From NCBI GenBank assembly GCA_012656075.1, contig JAAKBF010000168.1, positions 434,001 through 498,000 on the forward strand: a stretch of DNA of 64,000 bases, in the 5' to 3' direction. Within the stretch, counting starts at the first letter, position 1; each line of letters starts with the position of its first letter. Below are positions 52,766-61,240 of the stretch, in pieces. Position numbers and translations under genes: made by a program. A model generated the notes under the pieces. That model was not told the origin of the DNA. It ran no database searches and worked only from the letters and a program-made list of their open reading frames with translations. The DNA comes from Phytophthora hibernalis. Its lineage: Eukaryota > Oomycota > Peronosporomycetes > Peronosporales > Peronosporaceae.

Positions 52766-54484
52766 ATGAGTGAAACTCAACTATCTGACCAATATTTGTA
52801 CCAGAGCTCGCTTAAGAGCGACCCGGAGATCAAGGTATCTTCTGGCAAGCGAGTACCCTTTGTAATCGATCTCAACCAGGGATCGTATCAGAATGGTGTT
52901 ATCACTATCGATGCAACTGCCCAGCTTAACGGCTCTGAAGGATTTGCTTGTCTTCGCGATGCATACATCATGCTACCTTACAAGGTCTCAATGAAGAATG
53001 GTGCTACTGCTCAGACCGCTGCTGCCAATCGTTTCTGTTCCACGCTAAAGTGCGGTAACTGGAATGTCATTGATAGCATGTCGCTTGAACTAAATGGCAA
53101 GACCATCGTTTCCATGGCTGACTACAAGCTCTTTTGGAACAATGTCCGCGCGCAGACAAGCTACAGTCCTCAGTACGTTGAGAAGCATGGAGCGGAGTCG
53201 TTCCTTTACCCGGATGCTGCTCAGTCCGCGTTGTACAGTTCGGCTACAAGCTCGACTACTGGAGATGGATACTCAAACACTACTGCATTTTCATCTTCGT
53301 TTGCTACTACAGGCCCCTCTGGTGGCGCATCCATCCCTAATGATGGTCTTGTTCGCCGACTTCTGTCAAACCCTCCTAATGCTGGTTCTGATTTCTCTAC
53401 GTCGTGGCCGTCTGTTGGTGGAGCTGCCGCTTCTACCACTATCTCGAATCAGACTGCTCGTGGTGCCTTCGTAGCTGGTGCGGGTACTGCTAACGCTATC
53501 ATGGGAACGTGGAACTATATGCTAAAGGTTAAGCTAACTGACCTTCATCCGATTTTCAAGGAGCTCGATTTGATGGCTAACCCTCAGATCCGTCTCCGTT
53601 TCCGCGTCAACCAGGGTACTTCGTCTGTTGCTGTAGATGCGTCGAAGGGTATGTCGCTAACCAGTACTACTCTCGCGAGTGGTAATGTCTGTCCTGTTAT
53701 GGTTGCGGCTTCTTCCACCGGTAATCCTATGGCTGGTGTCCTTGCGGCTTCTGCCTCATTCAGCATTTCTTGGGGCGCCGTTGTCAATGCACTTGAACCG
53801 ACCATCGATGGTACGTACATGCCATTTACTACTTCTCGTCTGTATGTACCGTTCGTTCATCTTGAGAACCCTCAGGCAATTATCTCCAAACCTGTTAAGA
53901 AGGTTCGATACAATGATTGCTATGCACAGTGGTTCTACCAGCGTGCTGGTATCGGTAAGCAGTCGACTCAGCTTAATGCTGCATTTGATCTCCAGCTTTC
54001 CGCTTCTGTTAAGAATGCTAAGTATGTTATTCTCCTTTCTTTTGCTGAGCAGACGGGTAGCTTTGCTTCTGCTGCTGTACAGGAGTTCCAGAGTCCGTTT
54101 GATTCGGCTCCTTGGACTCTTCACCCTGGTTCGAGCATTCGCAACTTTAACGTTCGTATTGGTTCTCAGCAGACGTTTGACATCAGCCACGACTATGACT
54201 TCCACCACTTCACTAATGAAGTCGCTAAGATTTCTTCGATTAACGGTGATCTGACTCCTGAGCTGGTGAATGGTCTTCTTGACTATCAGACGTGGTCGCT
54301 AACTAACCGTGTTCTCATTGCTGATGTTAGCCGCCTGACGGAACGTGATGTACCCCAGGCTATTCAGGTTCAAGGCGTTAATGCTGGTTGCCAAGGTACC
54401 AACATGCTCGTATTGGTTGTGAGTGAGCAAGAACTCTCCTACGATCGTCTAACGGGTGAGATTTTGGAATTCTCAACCGCATAG
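52766..54484 (+). CDS. Major capsid protein (double-jelly-roll type)
   Basis: A single uninterrupted ORF of 572 codons. It starts MSETQLSDQYLYQSSLKSDP and contains beta-rich segments with CGNWNVIDSMSLELNGKTIV, a Ser/Thr/Gly loop region, LTDLHPIFKELDLMANPQIR, YVPFVHLENPQ and a C-terminal QTWSLTNRVLIADVSRL. The length, position beside protease, penton and ATPase, and these motifs match the capsid proteins of Polinton-like viruses, which form trimeric pseudo-hexameric capsomers. It is the longest intact ORF of the element, so translation potential is preserved. The fold is inferred; no structure was computed. Confidence 0.8.
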   Translation: MSETQLSDQYLYQSSLKSDPEIKVSSGKRVPFVIDLNQGSYQNGVITIDATAQLNGSEGFACLRDAYIMLPYKVSMKNGATAQTAAANRFCSTLKCGNWNVIDSMSLELNGKTIVSMADYKLFWNNVRAQTSYSPQYVEKHGAESFLYPDAAQSALYSSATSSTTGDGYSNTTAFSSSFATTGPSGGASIPNDGLVRRLLSNPPNAGSDFSTSWPSVGGAAASTTISNQTARGAFVAGAGTANAIMGTWNYMLKVKLTDLHPIFKELDLMANPQIRLRFRVNQGTSSVAVDASKGMSLTSTTLASGNVCPVMVAASSTGNPMAGVLAASASFSISWGAVVNALEPTIDGTYMPFTTSRLYVPFVHLENPQAIISKPVKKVRYNDCYAQWFYQRAGIGKQSTQLNAAFDLQLSASVKNAKYVILLSFAEQTGSFASAAVQEFQSPFDSAPWTLHPGSSIRNFNVRIGSQQTFDISHDYDFHHFTNEVAKISSINGDLTPELVNGLLDYQTWSLTNRVLIADVSRLTERDVPQAIQVQGVNAGCQGTNMLVLVVSEQELSYDRLTGEILEFSTA

Positions 54485-54524
54485 GTTGTCGATACCAATT
54501 TAAGAGACAAAAAATATGATTGAC

Positions 54525-55166
54525 TTACTGGTGATCAGCTAACCATTGGAGATGTATCTTAGATTTACGAACGTGGAATGATTTATTAGATTTCGGATAG
54601 GAACCTCCACATTCACATTCAACTTTGACATTTCGCCGAGCTTTGAGAGCTTCTTTACGCGCGTAATCATCTTCTTCACGTTGTTGATCAATTTGTTGTC
54701 TTTCTTCATCAGATGCGATACCATAGCGATGACGTTCGGTTTGCTCGTGTCGAGCTTTATGTCCGCGAGTGTATGTTTCACCACATTCACAATCAACAAC
54801 TTCAGTGTTGTGAGTTTTGTTATAGACAAGATTGTATTTTTGTTTGCTTGCGAGCTTGTCTTCCTCTGATTTCCAAGCAGCGTTCTTATTAACATACTTA
54901 GTCGAATCTATAACCAATTGCTCAAACTGAAGCAAGTTCTTGCGATCTTCAACTTCATGCTCACTTATCAAGTGGATATCAAAGTTCTCAACACCATGGT
55001 CGCGAAAATGATGATAAATCATAGCACCACATCGCGTATTACCGTCGCTCCAACGCTTGTATGAAGCTGTATGCGCCTACCATCGTCGCTCGAGAGTTAG
55101 TGTGGTACTACCCACATACACAATCGACTCGTCCGCGTTGGTGATCTTATAGATATATCCTTTCAT
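54525..55166 (-). CDS. GIY-YIG endonuclease 3 with two zinc-finger-like tails
   Basis: Starts at 55166 with the nuclease core (GYIYKITN ... VYVGST, then RRW), a TAG stop at 55079-55077, and open sequence in the same frame from there. The conserved helix is RKNLLQFEQLVIDSTKYVNK. Two Cys/His modules follow: CECGETYTRGHKARHEQTER and CECGGSYPKSNKSFHVRKSK, the latter ending HLQWL. It is the only copy with two modules. Either the stop is an error or the gene is inactive. Confidence 0.65.
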
Positions 55167-55236
55167 TATTATATCATAGGACTTTATATATCAGGATCAA
55201 TCGTAATTAAGTCATCGACTAAAAAAAGATATTTTT

Positions 55237-55572
55237 TTAATTAAGCTCTAAAGCCTCGACAAGCTTAGGACATTTCTCAATTACGAATGGGTTCTTACGA
55301 AGCCAATCGATATAATTAGAATCGGTGCGACTAATTTGCTTTAGCGTCTTCCCCTTGTACTTGCCCCAACTCATCATATATGAGTTATCATCGCTTAAAA
55401 ACTTGGAATGTAGGAAGATCTTGATTTCCTCAGTAATATTGAGACTGGGTTGGTTGTGCATCCATCGACAATAGCCAGGATCAGAAGTATATACTTCTTC
55501 GATCGGCGTGCCCTTGTATTTTCCAAAAGTTAGTTCGAACGTCATGTTATCAGTTGGGGTATCTATATACAT
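55237..55572 (-). CDS. Double ExoX-like C-terminal domain protein
   Basis: Two copies of the motif F/W-GKYKG-x2-I/L-x2-I/V-x3-D-x2-Y-x2-W: LTFGKYKGTPIEEVYTSDPG (then YCRWMH) and SWGKYKGKTLKQISRTDSNY (then IDWL). This small domain follows the nuclease in ExoX-like exonucleases and occurs alone in many DNA viruses, where it probably binds DNA or protein. It is the last gene at the right end. 111 residues, intact. Confidence 0.7.
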   Translation of the reverse strand: MYIDTPTDNMTFELTFGKYKGTPIEEVYTSDPGYCRWMHNQPSLNITEEIKIFLHSKFLSDDNSYMMSWGKYKGKTLKQISRTDSNYIDWLRKNPFVIEKCPKLVEALELN

Positions 55573-55600
55573 AGCCTACTTAATTTTTGAGAAAAAATAA

Positions 55601-55843
55601 ATTAATTCGGAAATAATCCGGTTTTGTACATCATCAATTGAGCGGATCTTAAACCACCCTCAGAACGAAAGGGCGTTGGTTTCGCTCTTAGGTGGTCGAG
55701 AGGTTGCGTCGCTGAATGCGATCCTGACCACAAAGAAGGTTCCAGGAATGTTCTTGTTGGTAAATTACGGTAAGTAAAAAACTGCCGGCGTAATGTTCCA
55801 TGACCCACTACTGATGTCGAGTCTCGCGACTCGAAAACCGGAA
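55601..55843. other. Junction between virus-like element and repeat region
   Basis: GC content rises sharply here. No gene is seen. ACCACCCTCAGA at about 55650 is the inverse of TCTGAGGGTGGT near 60674, so the stretch may contain retroelement LTR or flank material. Confidence 0.3.
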
Positions 55844-55910
55844 TGTGAGCCGAAGATCAGACCTCGAACTGGAGACGAAGTTCTTCCATGATTTGAGCGT
55901 TTCCTCCTTC
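55844..55910 (+). mobile_element. Short gypsy pol fragment
   Basis: It matches about 65 bases of the gypsy element at 62773-62835 (GAGCCGAAGA ... CCATGATTTGAGCGTT), the segment coding SRRPDFEPETKFFHDLSV after the RNase H domain. It is a small relic next to the right end of the Polinton. Confidence 0.6.
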
Positions 55911-55916
55911 AGGACT

Positions 55917-56400
55917 TCACTGCGAGGGCAAGTTGACTTGATTAGCTTGGAGAGTTATACTCCCTGAATCTCCCCTTCCGGTTGCCACGTGTTCTGGCTC
56001 GGTACGGCGCCTTGCTCGTGGCACTCCCAGGTAGAGGCCTTGATCATACAGCTTGCCGCGTCTCGAATCATTCCCGGTCGTAGTCTGGTGTAGACAGTGA
56101 AACACCAGCTGGCCCACCGGCCCAGTAGTCGAATAACCAGGTCGCTCTTACCTGCTGCCAGCAGTGCACAGGCCCCTCCTATGCGGAGTGAGTGGGTGGA
56201 GTAGTCGGATCGTGGTAGACCCATGTCAGTAGCTGACAGTTTGATGAGATTGGTCACTTGTGTCTTCTTGATTGTCCGAGAAGTCGAAATTGAAGTGAGG
56301 TACGGACCCAACTTCCGCCCTCTTTTCCTCGAGCACCAAGCGTGCGATCCATCCCATCGGAGGCTCAGAACGCTTCTCTAATTCTCCATATCACTTGTTG
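55917..56400 (-). pseudogene. Tyrosine recombinase remnant (Crypton- or DIRS-like)
   Basis: The C-terminal catalytic part is recognisable: THSLRIGGACALLAAGKSD with the H-x2-R motif, then VIRLLGRW and the YTR segment holding the likely nucleophile Tyr. The N-terminal arm-binding part is missing. Enzymes of this kind move Crypton, DIRS and Ngaro elements; both groups occur in oomycetes, and I cannot decide between them. Confidence 0.6.
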
Positions 56401-56426
56401 TTCTTCCCGCTGGAACGCCCTGGTTC

Positions 56427-56752
56427 TCGGTTGTAAACAACTCAGTGCGTGAGAAAGAGGTTATTTCCCTCCCTCTTCAACTCGCAATCTAGTCGGACTT
56501 CCCCAGCGAGTTTTCTCATTTTGTTCAGCAGAGGAACGGTAGCGTCTGAAAATATGTTCCACTCGTTCCCCGTTTCGGCCATCCCTCGCCACTCGTTGTC
56601 TATCCCGCCAGAAAGCCCTGTTCCTCGGGTGTTGACAACCTAGTGAGAGGAGAAGAGGTCAATACCCTCTACCGTTTGCAGCTCGCCGTCCCGTCGGACT
56701 TCCTTGGCAAATGGCTCGATTTTGTCCAGCACGGGTATGGTCGCGTCTGTAG
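56427..56752. repeat. Diverged tandem duplication, unit about 200 bp
   Basis: GTTGTAAACAACTCAGTG... to GGAACGGTAGCGTCTG (to about 56549) and GTGTTGACAACCTAGTG... to GGGTATGGTCGCGTCTG (to about 56752) are similar over their whole length. Both encode the end of the same minus-strand protein (KEVRRDGELQ versus GEVRLDCELK). Confidence 0.6.
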
Positions 56753-57451
56753 TTACACTCACCACGTCTACCGTTCTGACACACTCCACATCTTGAGTAA
56801 GCGACTCTAATACGCGGCTTGGCTGTGCAATCTCGTCAGATTTAGTCAGTGTCTCGAACTCAACTCGCACAACCTCTGTGGCCGCGTCAGATGGCTCAAG
56901 AGCAATCGCAGTATTTGTATTGGGTTTCTGACAGATCCTTAAGTCAATATGTGAAGAGCGTACCACTCTTTTATCCTTTGAGAGCGCCGTTAAAGCCCAC
57001 GTAAACGTCCTCCTTCTCGACAAACGGTTCTTTGTTGTACCCTTCTCCCATATCCTGCAACGTACTCGAGTGCACTGCCGAGTCGTTGCTCCCAACGCGA
57101 CCGTCACGCGCAACACTCGTTTTCTTGACGGGCTTGTAGTTCCCGTTCTTATTCACATGCAAATTGTTTTGGTATATCTCCGATTGATCTCGCCGCCATA
57201 GTGTAGTTGTCCTGTTGCGCGCCATCTCCAACGAAGTGTTTTTCGCGTAAATTCGAGATGCTCCATGCATTTTTGTCATCAACGTCCTTTTGGGCCGTGG
57301 TCTCAGTCGACTCAGCGTAGCTGTCCTGCGCAAAACCTTCCCGACCAGTGCGTCGAAAGTCATTTATAAAATATATCCCATTCTTTTCTTCCAAAGTAGT
57401 TTCCGTCACACGGTCAACGCTGATGGTGTTCCTCGAGATTATGTTCTGCAT
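56640..57451 (-). other. Repeat-derived ORFs of unknown origin
   Basis: Three overlapping minus-strand ORFs (ends at 56640, 56971 and 57149) make a charged, low-homology protein in shifting frames (for example STLQDMGEGYNKEPFVEKED and SISNLREKHFVGDG). It may be gag-like or linker sequence of a retroelement. No zinc knuckle or enzyme motif was found. Confidence 0.3.
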
Positions 57452-57539
57452 TTCATTGAGCTACAGACTTCACTGCAATCAGAGCGACAGCTCCAATCGC
57501 TTGTAAGGTGTTATAGGCCAAACGGAGGAACATGATCTA

Positions 57540-58320
57540 TGAGCTAGGGAAAGTGTCAAAGATTCTACAGCATGTTCTGGAGGTGGCACGGTCACTTTTT
57601 GGGTCGAACATTTTATCCACCCGTAATTGTCATTTCTCGTGAACTTGGCGTAGACTTCGGCGCCGTTCTTCCGATGAAGATCAAATCGGCTTCATTGTCA
57701 TGCAGCTGTTGGACTTGATGGAGGCGTCGGCGTCGTTCTGTTCCTCGGCAGAGTGCTTTTTGTGATAGATTAAGATTCCGTCTAATGTAAGAAGACACGT
57801 TGCATATGCAAGAAGACACGTTGCATTTAGAATTATCAAGTACAAGGCACATGTATCTTACGGTGCATGTGGGCGATCCATCTTGTGTTTTGTATGGTTT
57901 TGCAGCCATAATTTGTTCGAGCCAGTTGGGCTAAATTTGTCCTACTCGTGAAGATGGCGCTGGCGCCGGCACCGTGCAGCTCCTGGAATTGACGGCAGGA
58001 AGGCGCCGTCCTGCTGATGAAGATCGAGTCGGCGGCGGCGTCAGGGCCGCGGTACTACCAGACTTGGCGGCGAGGTCGGCACCATCCTACCCATGAACGT
58101 TTCGACGTCGTGCAGCTCCTGTTGACGAAGATCGCTACGGCTTCGGCGCCGTCCTGCTTGTGTACTTGGTGGCAAAGTTAACTCTGTGCACATGCAGCAC
58201 GACACTGCAATATAGGAGCCTTGCCGACCACGCTGCCTAAATGAATTGCATGTAGTTTGAAACTGAAGCTTTTATTGTAAATAAAAATCAGGTAAAGAGA
58301 CGACTTTCAACTACATGACG
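57540..58320. other. Non-coding region with degenerate GC-rich repeats
   Basis: A motif of the form GGCGCCGT(C/T)CT..., close to GATGAAGATC..(T)CGGC, recurs at about 57658, 57996 and (rearranged) 58120-58160. GTGCAGCTCCTG occurs twice (57975 and 58109). ACACGTTGCATATGCAAGAAGACACGTTGCAT near 57797 is a short direct repeat. No supported gene. Confidence 0.4.
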
Positions 58321-58339
58321 CCATTACTTCACACAATAA

Positions 58340-59270
58340 CTACCAGTGAGGGCAAAAGAGGTCCGAGCAGGAAGACCGGTGTCTGGAGCAAAAACGAGAA
58401 GGTGCTGCTATTATTCATGCACTCGGCATCACAGCAAGTTCACGCGCGGCGGATAACTTAGCCACTTCCTCAAAGAGGAAAATATCCGCAAAGATGACCG
58501 TTGCTTCGCACATGGAAGCTTGCGATGACAGAGCAGCATTTCTCACGTCTGAGGTCTTCCAACACACATGGCAAAGCTAATAAAGAGTGTCTACATAGCG
58601 CTAAAAAAACTCTTGACACAGTGAGCACCAATCGGCACGAAGCTCAACTCCAACACAGACGCTGGCGCTGGCGCTTGTCATGAGCGCGACTTGGGTGACA
58701 ACATTGCCTATTCCTGACCCAACATCGTGGAAAATGTCACGGACACCAACATGCCATATAGCGTCAACGATGGTGGAGACTTCTGGGGGAGGATCTATCC
58801 AGCATTGTCCTGCATACGACCTGCCGTATATCTTCGGCGCTAATGCTCCCAAAAGGAAGGCCAGTATTCGAGCCGTACCAGTCGGCGTGAGAATGGTGTG
58901 CAAATAGGAAGAACGGGACATCGCTTCCTGATCTCCACCGAATGAGCAGAGGGCAGCTTGCTGCTCGTGTTAGAAAGACTGGTAGTTGAGGTCTACCTTC
59001 TGGTACGGCTCGCAAAAGTCGCCCCCGAGCGACATGACACAAGGCGGGAAGTCCACGGTCTTTCTCCCAAACGTGCGCTGGAGGCTAGCTAGCATCAAGC
59101 GTAGCTGTTGCGCAGTCCGCTTTATTTTTAATCGGCGTGCCACGTTGTCCCATGTTATCCGGATTCCTTTGCGCTCAAACTGGAATGCAATCTGGACGAG
59201 TGCTCTATCCTCCCAGTCCTCGAACTGGCTAAAGATAGCAGAAGGGTGTATGAAACTTGGTTTTGTAAAG
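58340..59270 (-). pseudogene. Myb/SANT plus DOT1-like methyltransferase pseudogene
   Basis: The 5' part (minus strand, about 59260-59060) encodes a Myb/SANT-like helix domain (FEDWEDRALVQIAFQFERKG). After a TAA near 58981 the ORF 58921-58601 holds the DOT1 core: VDAIWHVGVRDIFHDVGSGI, GNVVTQVAL and CVGVELRADW, the S-adenosylmethionine site of H3K79 methyltransferases. A third frame has VIFADIFLFEEVAKLSAARE and, after a TGA, FCSRHRSSCS. Multiple stops and frame changes show decay. Similar Myb-DOT1 proteins seem multicopy in Phytophthora (from memory). Confidence 0.6.
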
Positions 59271-59299
59271 TATGGTGGGCGGGAGGGTTGTGGTATGCA

Positions 59300-60746
59300 T
59301 TGATTTCACTTTATGTCCACCGTTTGGCGACGTGTTCATGAAGACGTGGCGCGAAGACATCCATTGTGTGTTCCAATAATGGTAACGTAGCACAATACAC
59401 TTCGTACTTATCAGACATAGCTGGAAATATAGCCGATGATGCCCAAATTTACCCGCCTTATTTTTGTACATGTACCAAGCACTCTTGACACGAGACTGAG
59501 TGCAATTTTCTCCTAGAGTCACCCAGTGAATGCTGACCTGGAATAATCCTGATATTTAATTGGCTATTGAAAATTTATCGGTACTGGTTATGCGCTTTGC
59601 GCAAGTGCGACATGTAATTCGACTGTCTTCCTCGGAGCGGATGAGGCCAGGCTTTAAGATGGGTCCTTTAGACTTGGAAGACTGCGAACAGGGTCTGAAA
59701 TCCTGAACGCAGAACTATGTCAAGATCGCTCCGTCCTCAAGCGAGTTAACCGAATCTGGAATTGAAAATTCCCACGCAAACGTATTGTATGTGGTGTCCC
59801 TTTCGCCTAAAATCTGAATGCACACATATCCGCGTACCCGGAACTCGCCGTGTCAACAAATACCGAGTGAAGCTGAAAACCAAGAGAAGAATACCGTGTG
59901 AAGCGTCTACATTGAGTGTACCTTTGGTCGCAAGACATTGGATGTACTCTAGTTTCTGGACGCAGATTGTCCCTGAACGCAGATTGTCCCTGAACGCAGA
60001 TACCTGAGCGTACAAATTATAATGTGCGCCCAAGGTCATCCTGCTCTGTGAGGTCGTACACATCGGTTTCAAGGTATACAAAGGTTCATGAACCCTGAGC
60101 GTAGGTGGAATACACCTGCGTTCAGGATATCAAGAATGCAGCAAACACAAAGACACGGCCCCTTGAAGATGGGAAGATCAACCCACAAAGTGTCAACGTC
60201 AACATCCTGTATAATCAAAGCAGAAGATCGCAATGAAGGGGCACAGAAGAACACAGAAGAACACAGAAAAACACGAAAGAACATCGAAGAACGCAGACAA
60301 CAAGAGACCATTTACGAAGATCTAGCGATAGGCTAGCAAAGATAACAATCAGAGTTCGTTTACCCCCTTCTGCACAAGTCGCTCAAAGAAGGGCTCCCGA
60401 CAAGCAGGAAACGGGTCCGCCGATCAGTTAAGGACGGTTCGGTGCGGGGCTCCCTAAAAGATTCAAGTCCAGTTGTGAGGGATCATTCACGTAGGTGTTT
60501 GACGTGATCCTTGCATTCCATTTTCTAGTTGATCCCGCTGCGTGTACAGTAAGGGCGGTGTTTCATTTCATATTGACAAGACCTTCTTGGGTGATTAGTA
60601 GCAGTCATCCCCAGGAATATTCGATAGACTGCGTTCAAGGTTGGATTGTATTTGAGTGTATTATTTCCCTCATCTGAGGGTGGTGCGCGTGTGAAAGGGC
60701 TTGAGGGTTGACCAGTACCCTGAACACAGCCTTCGTTGACTGGCGT
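59300..60746. repeat. Repeat-rich non-coding region with two short tandem arrays
   Basis: A 17-bp unit CGCAGATTGTCCCTGAA is perfectly repeated at 59961-59977 and 59978-59994, with a third partial copy. A decamer array related to ACACAGAAGA runs exactly in 10-base register at 60241-60300. TACATGTA is at 59467-59474. No gene is supported. Some of the sequence may be the untranslated part or LTR of retroelements. Confidence 0.5.
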
Positions 60747-61240
60747 TCAGACCCACCGCTCAGGGTCTATAAGAATAAGTAGCGACTGTTTGTTGTATAT
60801 AACTCTGTATTTGTATTGGCTATCTAAAAGTGGTGTTTCTTCTGGATTCTCGGATCCGGATTCTACAGCACCCATCGTGAACATCTTATCCACGATGGTA
60901 TCTTTGCCCCTGACACTGCTGCTTTCTACAGCTTCTTGTATAGTGTCATCGCGCTTTGAAGCTTCCGCATCGTTTTCTTCAGCCGAGCCTTTGCTCGCCA
61001 GCGCGTCGTCTTGTTGTGCGCAGACAACACTAGGGGTTTCCTTCTGCACCGTGTTACCAACAGTTTTGACCGTGGACTTCACATCCGTTTTCAGCGCGGC
61101 GCCTCGACAGGGATCGGGTCTTTTCGCCGATAGGCATTTCGCCCCGAGTTTCTTGCGGGTGATGTACTTCGTCTGTACACCACTTTTTGAAGTGTTTTTT
61201 TGAAGTGGTGTACAGACGAAGTACATCACCCGCAAGAAAC
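60747..61240 (-). mobile_element. Inverted gypsy-type segment (linker/gag-like)
   Basis: The minus-strand ORF reads VQTKYITRKKLGAKCLSAKR and then an acidic, Ser/Glu-rich stretch (AEENDAEASKRDDTIQEAVE). Its first part, about VQTKYITRKKL, is also encoded on the plus strand just to the right, so this is an inverted partial copy of the same retroelement region. Gag or protease motifs are not visible. Confidence 0.45.
61148..61240. repeat. 38-bp perfect inverted repeat with 17-bp spacer
   Basis: The arm 61148-61185 (starts GTTTCTTGCGGGTGATG) and its exact reverse complement 61203-61240 flank a 17-base T-rich spacer. It forms the junction between the minus-strand gypsy segment and the plus-strand pol gene. 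Confidence 0.9.

Larger units (their letters stand above)
37430..55600. mobile_element. Polinton/Maverick-type endogenous virus-like element
   Basis: A block of about 18 kb, clearly more AT-rich than its flanks, encodes protein-primed PolB, a chromodomain integrase, a packaging ATPase, a maturation protease, a double-jelly-roll-type major capsid protein, a penton, a core-like protein and a fibre. This set defines Polintons (polintoviruses). Size fits the usual 15-20 kb. Genes lie on both strands: replication and integration genes are plus and to the left, fibre and core are minus, and capsid and ATPase are plus and to the right. Boundaries are set by composition and by gene content. I could not see terminal inverted repeats or a 6-bp target duplication, so the ends may be truncated, very short or diverged. 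Confidence 0.9.

Noticed and set aside
52213..55079. Amber (TAG) recoding in the element, from in-frame TAGs in two GIY-YIG genes
   Set aside because: The major capsid gene itself ends in TAG and the other frames use all three stops, so nonsense mutation or base errors are simpler.
55917..56400. Tyrosine recombinase as part of the Polinton
   Set aside because: It lies beyond the composition boundary and a gypsy fragment separates it from the last viral gene; the element already has a DDE integrase.
60420..60490. tRNA-like sequence with ATTCAAGTCC resembling a B box
   Set aside because: No convincing acceptor stem or cloverleaf could be drawn by eye.
59300..60746. CRISPR-like array from the decamer and 17-bp repeats
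   Set aside because: No unique spacers of regular length, and the genome is eukaryotic.
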